A DNA stretch of 64,000 nucleotides from Punica granatum (Eukaryota > Streptophyta > Magnoliopsida > Myrtales > Lythraceae), in the NCBI RefSeq assembly GCF_007655135.1, contig NC_045133.1, positions 4,936,376-5,000,375 of the forward strand, in the 5' to 3' direction. Below, in pieces: positions 32,499 to 43,537 of the stretch. Numbering within the stretch: the first letter of the stretch is position 1; every line of letters starts with the position of its first letter. Under the pieces are notes generated by a model. That model was not told the origin of the DNA. It did no database searches and worked only from the letters and a program-made list of their open reading frames with translations. The translations under genes and the position numbers were made by a program.

Positions 32499-33910
32499 AT
32501 GGAGAATTTAGAGCTAGTTGAGAAGGTCGTGATCACCCCTGACAGGCCGACCGAGCGGCGACGCTTGTTCCTGTCGAACATTGACCTGAATCTACGAGGG
32601 TACCAGGAGAGCGTGTGCTTCTTTTGCCCCCCGACTAGTCAATTGACATTCCCGGACGTGAAGAAGGCCGTGTACTCTGCGCTCGGATCCCTCCTTGTGC
32701 CCTATGACTTCCTCGCAGGGCGGCTCGTGCGTGCCCTCCAAGAAGGAGGCTCCCGTGGGCGGCTCGAGATAGACTGCAATGGGGCCGGGATCGTGGTGGC
32801 AGTGGCCACGACAGAGAGTGAGCTGAACTGGCTTGGTGAGCTGAATGAGCCGAAGCCTGAGTATAGGCAGCTGACAGCCTTCCTGTTCGAAGAAGGGGAG
32901 GAAGAGATGGACATTACAGACTTACCCCTTTTATATTTCCAGGTTATAAAATCGTTATATGAGCCTCTTAGATCATCTGTCTGATATTTGTCATGACGAG
33001 ATGAATATTAACGGTTTAGTTTGTGATTACGCAGTTAACTCAATTCGGATGCGGAAGCCTGGCAATCGCAATCCGATACAACCATTGCACGGTAGATGGC
33101 TTGACAGTGCACGACTTCCTAACTAATTTTGCTGCGGTCACTCGGGGTGATAGCCTGGTCATTGAACCTAACCCAGACCGGACTATTTTCCGAGCCAGGG
33201 ATCCCCCGGTCATCAACCACCCGCATTTCGAATTCTCGAAGGCTGTCATGACTGATGACATATCCGCCCGAGTCGCCACTGGCCGCCCATGTCCAACCCG
33301 CCCCGCCAGCATCATCCACCTGCCCCCAGAGCGGATCGCCATCCTGAAGATAGCCGCCCTGAGGGGTGGCAAGCTGAAAGCCTGCACGGTGTTCCATGCC
33401 GTTGCAGCGAAGATCTGGAAAGCAAGGACCACCGCATTGCGAATCCCATGTGACCGGCATTCCACAATGCTCTTCCCGGTGGACATCCGGAAGAGGCTGG
33501 TGCCGGAGGTCCCGGCAGGGTTCGCCGGGAACGCAATAATTCCAGGTTATGCTAGGGCCACAGCTGAGGAACTGATCGACCTGGACGAGCCAGAGCTCGT
33601 GAGGAGGGTGCAGGAAGGGATCGAGAGGCTGGACGACGGGTACGTGAGGTCGGCAATCGACTGGCTGGAGGCGAACCCGGGAGGCGGCCACTGGGGGGAG
33701 GACAGGTTCTCGGTGGTGGCAATGTTTAGGTTGGGGCTGGAGGAGCCAGAGTTTGCATGGGGGAAGCAAATTTGCAACGTTCCGGTTGAGGTGAAGCCAG
33801 GGCTTGTGGCTCTGTTGCCTGGTCCAAGGGAGGGAGGAGGGATCAATGTTTGGGTGGACATGGACGCGGACCAAGTTGAGGAGCTTAGGAGGATCTTATT
33901 AAACGATTAA
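32499..33910 (+). CDS. BAHD-family acyl-CoA-dependent acyltransferase
   Basis: Two exons, 32499-32942 and 33035-33910, form 439 residues in frame. BAHD enzymes transfer acyl groups such as hydroxycinnamoyl from CoA to alcohols or amines in the cytosol. The catalytic HxxxD is HCTVD (165-169), directly after the intron, where many BAHD genes have one. The C-terminal structural motif, usually DFGWG, is EFAWG (387-391). Other family blocks are LLVPYDFLAGRL, TVFHAVAAKIWKAR, FPVDIRKRLVPEVPAGFAGNA and GGINVWVDMD. LFLSNIDLNL near the N-terminus points towards hydroxycinnamoyl transferases acting on fatty or aromatic alcohols, but the substrate cannot be told. The coding sequence is notably GC-rich within AT-rich flanks. 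Confidence 0.93.
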
Positions 33911-34539
33911 TTCTTCAATCCCGTCGATCATTTTCGTGTCCGTGCTGCGCAATAAGTGAATTTTTCTTTATCAGTGTTCATAGTCTGATAAGGGATCACT
34001 CATATGTGAATTTCCCGGTGACAGAACAAATAAATTCCTAGCTCCTCATTATCACTCGGTTTCCTCGTGTCATGTGGGCTGGCCCGAATGTACGTGATGC
34101 CGTCCCAACGATGGGAATACAGCTAATGGCGTCAAACACAACGATTCTTATGAAATCTCGGGTCATATCTCTGCGATATTAGTCTGATCTTCTCCTCGAA
34201 AGCGTGAGACGGTAATGCAGGCGATGCGCGCGTTGTTCCGCCGCGTAATCGAACAGGCTCGATTACGATTACGGGATAGACTGACAAAGAAGCCTAAACT
34301 GATGGATCCAATAGTGATGGGCCGGGTCAGGCCCAGCCCATCATCTCAAAGGGCAAGCCAGGAATGGAGAGGGAAAACACCACGACACCTCCAGAAGCCG
34401 TTAGAACACAAAAAGGATTTCGGAAGGGGGGGAAAAAAAAAAAAAAAAGTCCGTACTTACGTACTCACCCTGATTGATCAGAACCATAGAAGGGTTCCAT
34501 AACTGCTGGCTTACGAAGCTCCGCTGCGGAGAGGGAGAG
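33911..34539. other. Short intergenic region
   Basis: 3' flank of the BAHD gene and promoter or leader of the next gene. It contains a pure A-run at about 34435-34448. No other feature was recognised. Confidence 0.45.
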
Positions 34540-35760
34540 ATGACGGCGGAGCTGTCGTCGTCGAGAATGATCAGGCTGCACTGCCCGACGCTGTCGAAGA
34601 CGGTGCCCTTAGAGGCGAGGGAGGAGCAGAAGCTGGACCTCGGCTCTATAGCCCGGGCGTTTGGGCTGGAGCCGTCAAGCGTGAGGCTGAACGGCCACTT
34701 CATCAGCAGAGGCATCGACCTGATATCGTCCTCCGTGACTTGGAGGTCGCTGCTCCGTTTCTTCTCCTCCAAGGGGCTCTCCACCGGGAAGGACGGCGGA
34801 GCGCCGCTTATCGTCGACGGGAAGCTCTTGAAGGTCGGAAACAAAAGTAAGCGTAAAACTTTGAGCTCTGAGGACTCTGGTCTGGGGAATGGGAAGTACT
34901 TTGTCTGGAAAGGTTTTGATATAATTCGGAAAACAGTTTCCCTGTTTTCTTAGAAAAGAAAATCCTCCAGAGGGGTGGATTTTGTGACAGATTGTGAAAT
35001 TGAGGGTGTTTCTTGCAGGAACTCAAGATCGAGAGGGCTCGTCTGCAAACGGTATTGGAAGACGGCACCTTGAAGAAGAAGACATCATCAAACTCCCTCA
35101 TTCCAAGAAGCTGAAGGATCAAGGACAAGGTAGCCCCGACAGTCCCTGGACTTTGGGATGTTTTCGCTAGCAGTACCTGAATTTTTAATTATAGCAAAAT
35201 AGACCCCAAGTCAGCAACTTCCTCCATATAAGAAGCATGGGCTATTGTCATGGGGATATGGTGTAGATTTTACCTTTTGAAAATTGCAATTTGTGGGATT
35301 GCTTCTATAAAGCTGATATTGTCGTGAGTATGTCGTGCAAAACAATTGGTCATGATCGATGGCAGTCGTATATCTCTACAGTGCATTGCACAACGTATTC
35401 ACAGTCGCATCAACTTTTCGACTTGATTTCCCTTTATGCAGGATCTGGATATGGGAGTCTTCTAGGGTTCAAGAGAAAGCATTTACTGGAGGAGGTAAAA
35501 GCAGAACTATCCAAGAAGGTGAAGATAAATGACAGCCCTTCAGGTAGTAACTGTAAATTCTCATCTCTTTCGGGTTCTTTTCCCCCCCCATTAATTTAAC
35601 TAAAGTACCATTCTAACTTCTTTGTCATTCTCCAGTTTTGGATGGTCGAATCCACACAATCCCGAGCAGGCAGCAGTCATGTGGATACATGAGCCAGAAT
35701 ACCAAGAGGCAAAGAGAAGATGATGCAATTGCAGCTTCCCCGGTTAAGAGGGTCAGATGA
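34540..35760 (+). CDS. Conserved-looking plant protein of unknown function
   Basis: Four exons, 34540-34846, 35019-35129, 35442-35543 and 35636-35760, all with phase-1 junctions and GT-AG borders, give 214 residues. I do not recognise the family with certainty. The first exon encodes a compact, probably folded part with LHCPTLSKTVPL, LDLGSIARAFGLEPSSVRLNGHFISRG and WRSLLRFFSSKGL. The other exons encode a charged, probably disordered tail with basic patches (SKKLKD, GFKRKHLLEE, KKVKI, TKRQREDD, SPVKRVR at the end), which suggests nuclear location. The ATG at 34540 follows a purine-rich leader; an upstream in-frame start is not preferred. The intron containing 35130-35441 is the longest. Confidence 0.75.
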
Positions 35761-36141
35761 GGTTTTCTTTTTCTTCTTTTTTCTTTTGCTTGTTTGTATA
35801 GCTGGACCTCGATCGTGTAAATGATTAGAGATGAGAATGAAAATGATTGCTTGCGGATAATGATATCGATGTTCTTCCTTTTGAAACCAAAGCAAACAGA
35901 TCTTTCTGCAGCTGTAGAGCAATCAGAAGCAGTTTGAAAGGCAGATGGAACAAGAACTGCAGATCATGACAGTGGGAAAAATTCGTGTCAGATTCAATAG
36001 CTTGAGAATGTGCAAAACTGGGATACAAAGCTTGAGTTTTTGCAGAATAGAAAAGTTAATAGTTCTGTAAATCTACAGTCAGACTGCAATATATGGAACA
36101 TTTGTTACATCGAACTCACCTAAGTGTGCTTCCTGATAGTG

Positions 36142-39100
36142 TCATCCAAAGTACTGCCAGCATATTGCGATAGCAGCTACTAATATGATCTTCACTACTA
36201 GTTTTGAGCTAAATAAAGATGAAGAAGTTGTGGAAGACTGGGGTTCCACCTCTTTTTTTCTTCTAAGCTTTGCAAGCAGCCGAGACAACGGACTAGACCT
36301 TCCTGCGATCATATTCCAGAGCTTATCAGCATGGCAAACAAGATAAATATGCATGTCAAGAAACATGTGAACAGATGAGATAATTTAATCTCGACATGAG
36401 ATAGAACAACTATGATCATCATCTCTCATCAATATATTCACGTTTTGCTAGTTTTCACAATTCTTTACTCTGCATTAGCTTCTCCAATATGACCCCTCAA
36501 AGATAGGAGTTGGGACAATTCCCCTACTTATCTTGAAAGTAGCCCAAGCAAAGTCCTATATATACTGCAGAAAACTCTCAAAAGCATAGCCATTCGAGAG
36601 TACAAAATCAGGCAGAATTAACAGATGCTATCTACAAATGGCCAGGCGAGCCAAAAAGAAAGTTGAGACAAAAAGATAATGAAAGACCGACAAGTAATAC
36701 CTTTAGCTCTAAGCAATCGCTCCTCCTCACTGGCTCGTTTTCTTAGTACGTTGAGTAAGGACCCAAAATAAAGTGCGAACACAGTACATGTAATAGTAAT
36801 GACGTTGTAAGGCATGCTGAAATCGGGTGTGGTCAACGGTACGAGCAATACTTCTGTATAAGACTGGACAGGATTCTTTTCCTACATGTCAAAACAATAT
36901 ATATTAATATGTAGCAAGGTGAAAGAAAGTTGTGTTATTAGGACAGCAACTCCGGCTATTAGCAAATGAAGGGCAAAGGAGTACCCGAAATCTAGATAAC
37001 AGGGGTGACTTGTCTGAAGAACTAAATTGATTAAAGTGCATAGCAGCTTCAACGTTGGGAAATGTTATTATTGCTGATGGAATATCAAATCCCTGATTAG
37101 CATCTGGAGGATATTCATCAATGTGCAGGAAGCCCTGAAATGAATTCAAAACTAGTCAACGAAAGAGACAGCGAGCCATAAAGGTTGAGAATATTGACCC
37201 AGATTCTTTTTCTGTACAATATCAAACAACTTAGAAGACACAGAGAAGCTGCAGAAACATACCTTGTCAAACTCCAAGGTCATAGCCGCTGATTTCACAC
37301 CACAAGGCAATTTCAGGACCATCTCCATCACACCAGGCAATACCTTGTCTTCAGAAGGTGAAACACGGATCTTCTCAATCACATCTGGAACTGCCTTACG
37401 TTGTTCATCGATAAACACTTTTATGGTATGGAAGTACACCTTTATATACCAAGGCACAACTTGGAAAACATTAACAGGAAGCACACAACTCTCTTTGTCC
37501 TTGTTGGATCCATACAGTCCCTCGTTCAGTCCAGTAGATCTCAATGAGATAGCAATAGCACCCCTTTCGTTCCCACTTCCCATCAAGAACCTGCTAGCAT
37601 GTAAAGGTGGTCTTGGGCATGACCAAACCATAGGACTTTTCCAAGTAAGGTGTAAATCAAAAGGACCTGAGTCTGTAGATTTCCCAATTGAATATCCATA
37701 CATCAGCGATGAGCTCCCAGTCGGCAAATTTCCAACTTCTTTAAGAACCCAGTCTGGCTTAACAGATATTTCAAAGGCAGGATTCTTGATCAAGTCATCA
37801 TTCAATACGGTAGTACCAACAAACTCTTGATTCTCCTTCAGCGCATTCAGTTCTGCAACAAGACCCCTCTCAAGTTGAAGATAGACATTACTAGATTTTG
37901 CAAGGACACACCGCCCTTCAATTTTTCTTCCCAATAATGAACTCATAGCCCAGGTTGGAGATATCTTGTTTTCGCTAGAATGACTTGACTTAGTTCTAAA
38001 GCCATTCGGCTGCAGGACGACAGTGAGAGTTTGTTCAAGTACAATGCCAGAATCAGCACCATCAGCTATGATCTTGGCAGGTCGTAATCTTAACCTCTGA
38101 GAATGATAAAATCCTCTGTAAATGGATGGTCTGTCCATCAAGGAAGATATCCCGGCTTTATCCCGACAAGGAAGCAGCTTCAACCACGGAGTCAGGTTCT
38201 CTGTGCAAACAGCCTCACGCGGAAGTGTACCATACCTCAAGTTTCCTGAAGCAGGCTGAAATGCCCATTCAGGTGCAGAATATGTGGCAGATGACTCAAG
38301 GAAGTTGATTGATGCACAAAAAAGTCCAGAAAGACTATGGGTTAAATTCTTCCACGAAGCATCAACTTGATCTGGAGGGACATCAAAAGTAGCCCACAAT
38401 TCAACCCCTGGAGGCTTTGCGTTGCTGCTTGAAATGGGGTCAAATCCACCCCAGCTCTCATAGTTCCACCGGCCTTGGGTGAAAGATAACTCCATTTCTC
38501 TGACTGCAAATTTTTTAACCTGCCCACGCAATGTCATCTCATCAATTTAGTATATGCAAGAAAAGATTGAAATGGATTGCATTATAGCATTATTCTCTCG
38601 AACTATTGTAGAATGATCACAATCTAGTTTAATGAAAAGAACCGCAATAATATCAGTCATCATGTCTATTTAAATAAGAAAAAAGCAAGGAACTTGAAGT
38701 GAGCATCCTCTTAAAAGGAGAATGTGGTTCTACGGAGGAACTTCAACCAATTGATCTTCTCCAAGGGAGAAACTAAATATAATTATCGGGTATATGCAAA
38801 CAAGTTTTAACTAATTCTACGAACAGCTCTAAGTATAAGCTTCACTCCGGTAAGAAGTTTCTCGTCTTCGACCACATTCTTGCAAAATCTAGATGTTGAA
38901 TCACACAGAAATAAGATAAGGTCTCAAATTTTCCAAAATTGGAAAGAGACAGCAGCAGTAAGATCAATGGAGGCAACTTCACTTCGAAGCGAGAAATTTC
39001 CCGATTCCCGATTGGATCAGAATAGACAATAACCAAAGACTGAAAGAGATGAGTATTCTTTAACTAATTGGAACAAAACATCTTAGTCTTATCCGAAAAT

Positions 39101-39531
39101 TGAGAAATTTCATGAGAACAGCTGAAGAAGGCAAGCTAGCTAACTGAATTGAAGCATCAGTTTCCAAGTAAAAGCACCGAACTGAACGGCAAGAAGTAGA
39201 AATCCACCAGAAAGAGACTCCATAAGGAGCTCAAATGAAACTCAACAAGCTAAGAACTCAGGGAAATGAGGCGTACGAGCTGAGAGATGGCTTTGGGGAA
39301 GAGGTGGTGGTGGCGGCCATAGGATTGAGTTCGTTGAGCTGTGTTCTCGAAGTGGAAGTGCGCCAAAACTTTGCGATCGGGCAAAGGCTTCAGTAGCAGC
39401 TCCTCCGTGAACTCCTCTTCCCTGTGTCCGTCCTCCCCTTGAACTGCCGATCCGAGAGAGATCGAAGGGAAGGAGATCGGCAGGGACAGCAGGAGCAGCA
39501 GAGAGAAGATCGGTCTCCGGAGAAGCTCCAT
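36142..39531 (-). CDS. GPI transamidase subunit PIG-T / Gpi16
   Basis: Subunit of the ER complex that attaches GPI anchors to proteins. Five exons on the minus strand: 39531-39277, 38519-37263, 37134-36985, 36881-36701 and 36302-36142 (stop TGA), 667 residues in frame. Residues 1-27 form a signal peptide ([10 protein letters not shown] core). The luminal domain carries [40 protein letters not shown] [44 protein letters not shown] and [13 protein letters not shown] membrane segment follows at about 578-598 ([20 protein letters not shown]). After a basic linker there is a second hydrophobic segment at the very end ([16 protein letters not shown]), which appears to be a plant addition. The start is the first ATG before the signal peptide. 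Confidence 0.94.
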
Positions 39532-40880
39532 TTGCGGCTCCAGCGGGAGAGTTCAGACTGAGATTCGGCGCTGGGAGTGTGAGTCCGCCATGGAAGCCCA
39601 CCTTCGAGCTCTGACCGACCGGCGCCTCTTCTGGTTCGATGAGGAGATGTAATTGGGCTTGGGCTATCTTCACGAAGCCCACTGGACCCAAACTATGGGC
39701 CTCGGCCCATGTTAAGATCCTCCTCCAAGAAGGGGGGCTTCATTTTCTTTTTTCGGTAGGTAACTTTATTTTTATTTTATTTTCAATTTCACAATAAGTA
39801 AAACCGTTCGTAATTCTAAGATTCAGAATCCCATTCCACTTCTCACAAAATAAATAAATAAAAATATAAATTACGATCTTACCACTTATCCTGCAATTTT
39901 GAAACAGGATGGACCATCGATTCTTAGGGAAATTTATTTACTTAAATTCGGATGAAATTACTTATTTTTACTCTTTAACTCAAAAAGATATCTTTTTATT
40001 CGTCCTTTTAAGAACATCGCCCCTCTTAATTCAAATCCTGCATTTGTCCTCATCTTGAACCTGAAAGTTCTACGATACAACACATATACCATTCGGGAGC
40101 CTTTGACCATAATCAAGCCTTCGAGGTGGACCCTATATTAATCCAACAGCGATCAACGTCTCTTCAACAAGATCTCGGCACGCTACGAGAGTTCGAACTC
40201 CCGACCTCGAACAAGTTGGCCATGGCGAGTCCAGTTGTGCTACAGAAAGCCCATGAAAGGTGGGCCCAGAGAATCTTGCCGTCGGCCCAGACTGTCGACA
40301 GTGGATAAGAAGGAATCCATTTTTTTCCCATATTATAAATTGTAAAATTAGATACTCTTTTTTTTTTAAATTATTCTTTGACCTTAAAAAGCTTTCTTTT
40401 TTCCGGTCTCGGCCACTTTAATCGTAAAAGAGGTACAGGACGTACTCACGAAGAGCAAGGACAGTGACGCGCGAGCGAATCCGGTCCCAAACCCCATTCC
40501 AGCACGTGCCGACATTCTCGACCGTTCACTTCCCATCAATCACATCACGAGCCGTCAAAATCCCAAACTCACCCTGTCCCTGCCGCACCCAATCCCCCCT
40601 TCCCGGAACTCAAATCATTATTCAATCCAGCTTTTACCATCGTCGCGCCTCCCATCCCAGTTAGGGCGAGAAATCACCTGCGAGAGGAACCACTGCCGCC
40701 ACCCACTCCTCACGCGCCACGTCGTCATGTAAGGGCATTCCGGTCTTTTCGTGATAGATTCCTTCGATCTGATTGGACAGGAACGGTGGTGGTGGGTGGT
40801 GCCGGGGAAGCATGTAGCGTATAAATAACGCTGACGTCCTGACGTCTGCTTCTTTTTCAATTGGGACTTGGCCTGGCGCA
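39532..40880. other. Divergent intergenic region between PIG-T and SUMO
   Basis: Shared upstream DNA of two divergently transcribed genes. The central part (about 40080-40260) contains TTCGAACTCCCGACC and GTGCTACAGAAAGCCC, wording often seen in plant repeats with tRNA-like B-boxes, so a decayed SINE-like or LTR fragment is possible. The SUMO-proximal 450 bases are GC-richer. Confidence 0.45.
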
Positions 40881-40888
40881 TATAAAAG
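40881..40888 (+). promoter_or_regulatory. TATA box of the SUMO gene
   Basis: TATAAAAG lies 99 bases before the ATG in a GC-rich context, giving an expected 5' UTR of about 65-70 bases. A second TATAAATA at 40820 is a weaker alternative. Confidence 0.6.
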
Positions 40889-40979
40889 GGGGAGGGAGAG
40901 CTGGCCGGTTGCGTCGTGAGAGATTCGTCGAACCGCGAGACCTAGCGATCCCAGCGTCTGCTTCGGTAAATTTGGAAAA

Positions 40980-42505
40980 ATGTCGGCCGCCGGCGATGAA
41001 GACAAGAAGCCCTCCGACCAGTCGGCTCACATCAATCTCAAAGTCAAGGGCCAGGTACATTCCCCAAGCATGCGCTCCGTTCCTGTTCAGTGTCTGTATT
41101 GAAAGCTCATCTGTTCAATGGATGCTTTGGCCTGATCTGGTCATGGCGGCGGTCAGTTTCAATCTACTTCTATCTTGAAATCCGCATACCAACTCTGGCT
41201 TCGTTGTTTTTAGCGTAAAAGGGCAGTCTTTGGGTAAATTTTCATGGTTGGCAATCATGGCGTCATGCTGTCAGGAGTGAATCTTGCATCCTTGTGGAGC
41301 TGTTGGGTTTTGAGCCTGGTGGAGTTGACATTGGGTTGATAATCTGGTTGTGATGATGTATGCACTTTGCTTTTATCGGTGTAGTGGTCATCTTTGCTGA
41401 TTGGAATGTTTGTTAAGCTGTCATTAGTGAATGTTTGAGGTGTTTCGCCTTCCACTGAGGTCCTTTTCTTCTATTTGCTGCTTTGGTTAATGGAGGAGTA
41501 CTTTCTAAGTTGCTCTTGCGCAATTCAGGGAGATCAGTTCGATTGCTTAAATGCTTGAGTTGTGTCAGTAATGGAAGTATCTCAAGAAGAACTCTGGCCT
41601 TCATACTCTTTTTTGTCGTAGAATTCTCCGGTTTATGATGCCCTGACAGGGGGCATTCGAAATTCAGGTCTGCCGGTGAATCATCTTGTAATGCCTTTTT
41701 TTGTTTTTGGGTGTGGTTTATCCCTTTTAACAAAAATGTACGGCATTCAATGGGCTCCCTAGTAAACTCTCTCCTGCCTCTGTTTCCTGTTTTATCTTGT
41801 GGTTTTATGCCAATTGTAGGACGGGAATGAGGTTTTCTTTCGGATTAAGAGGAGTACTCAGCTTCGGAAACTCATGAATGCATACTGTGATCGCCAGTCG
41901 GTGGAGATGAACTCTATTGCTTTCTTGTTTGATGGGCGCAGGCTTCGGGGCGAGCAGACCCCTGATGAGGTAAAAGTTGAATCTTAATATTAAACTGTTG
42001 CTCTCTATTGTAGAAACTTGTCGATTGCATCATCTTGTTTAGATCCTGACTAGTACCGCATTGGTTATTGTTGGTTAACAAAACTACTGTCACATTTGAA
42101 GAAATTTATTGTTCGATAATGCAGCACATGGAGATTGTCCTTCTTCAGTAATTCTGGTGACAGAATAAGTCCTGTAATTTTGCTTTGAGTGACTTATTTG
42201 CTCGGAAAGCATCTCAATGTTTCATTAATTGAGACAGTTTATAGGCTTTCTCGTTTAACACCACAGTGTAAATGAACTGGGATTATAACTTGTGTGAGGG
42301 CTTTTGGTGTTGTTTTTAAAACTTGTCTTTCTGGATACTATTTTAATAGTTGCTCTCCCTAGTTATAGATTTATCGAACTAATTCTGTTTCATTTGTCAA
42401 TCATTTGCTTTCACCGGGGATGTATAACAGCTCGAGATGGAGGATGGAGATGAAATCGACGCAATGCTGCATCAAACTGGTGGGGCATTGGCATCTGCAA
42501 ATTAG
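40980..42505 (+). CDS. Small ubiquitin-related modifier (SUMO)
   Basis: Three exons, 40980-41054, 41820-41969 and 42431-42505, give 99 residues. SUMO is conjugated to lysines of nuclear proteins by E1, E2 and E3 enzymes. The beta-grasp fold shows [52 protein letters not shown] and [15 protein letters not shown]. The processing diglycine is Gly92-Gly93, so SUMO proteases would remove the six-residue tail ALASAN. The three-exon structure with cuts after KGQ and DE agrees with plant SUMO1/SUMO2-type genes. QTGG and the acidic patch favour a canonical, conjugatable isoform rather than the diverged ones. No consensus sumoylation site is seen in the N-terminal tail, as in other plant SUMO1/2 proteins. 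Confidence 0.96.
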
Positions 42506-43537
42506 TGTGGTGAAAGCATTGCCTCAGAGCAGTATCATTCGAAAGGCTTTTTATCTACTTAAAGTTGAAGCTACGGTTCCTGTAAATCCTTTGGATCCTT
42601 GGCGAACTCAAGATTAGACCTAATGAATGAACCTTGGATTTTGCCTGTGAGCAACTAGACCTCGACTTTGTTTCTCTACTTAATTTCGCTGTGCATTGGT
42701 CGTCTAGACCTCTAGTCGAGTACTGTGTTATTGCCCTACTCTTCCATTTGATTGGGATCACCGCCTTGTTAATAGAGCGATATCTGTCCATGTTGGTTTT
42801 GGAGGAAACATGAGGCCTCGAGTTCACTTTTTGTTAATCAGTTTATTTAAGGTTTCCGTGATTGTGATCGCGTAATTCGTGCTTGTTGCTTCAGGAATTT
42901 GGAGATCTACATCTTCTCATAGACATATTTGCATCGGTTTTGAAGTTTATCCAAACAGTTTGTTCAGATGAGACCAATTTCTTCCAGGAATACAAGGATC
43001 ACCTAATAAGATGTCACTTTAACATATCTGGTTGTCACGATTGATCATGTATTATGGCAATGGATCTTAGAAGTTTGAAACAACATCTCCATCTCTGGCA
43101 GACTTCCATTTCGGTCCGGACAGGGGATGCTCTGCCGGGAATATAGTCGGTCCCAGATGAAAAATACTATCTAACACTGATTGAAAACCATTGCGAACTG
43201 TAAGATAAACCCATACACTGCACCATGCGACAGGTCAGAAGGCTAGCGTTGTATACGTTTTTACTTAAAATCTCACCACATTATAGCCTAAAAGTGAAGG
43301 ACACAAAAAATATGCGTGTCCCACCATCCTCCCCCTTAGTATTGCATGTTACATAGTTGCGTGTTTCATGCTATCTCGGTATAAACTAATAAAACAGCGG
43401 ACCTACTACAGCTACCGTTGCAGTAAGCAATCTCTCATCTTTGTAGAGGGAAAAAGAGAAAAAATCTCTGGTCACAGACTCGAGCAAGTTGCATAGCCCT
43501 TCCACAGAGAGTAGAGTTACGGACCATTCTTATGAGC
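42506..43537. other. Convergent 3' flanks of SUMO and ERD2
   Basis: About 1 kb between converging genes. The first few hundred bases are presumably the SUMO 3' UTR. No transposon or RNA gene was recognised. Confidence 0.45.

Noticed and set aside
33040..33874. Long antisense ORFs of 148 and 251 codons across BAHD exon 2
   Set aside because: Shadows of a GC-rich coding exon; sense frame has clear BAHD motifs.
40160..40210. tRNA gene suggested by TTCGAACTCCCGACC
   Set aside because: Only a B-box-like word; no cloverleaf arms or acceptor stem could be formed around it.
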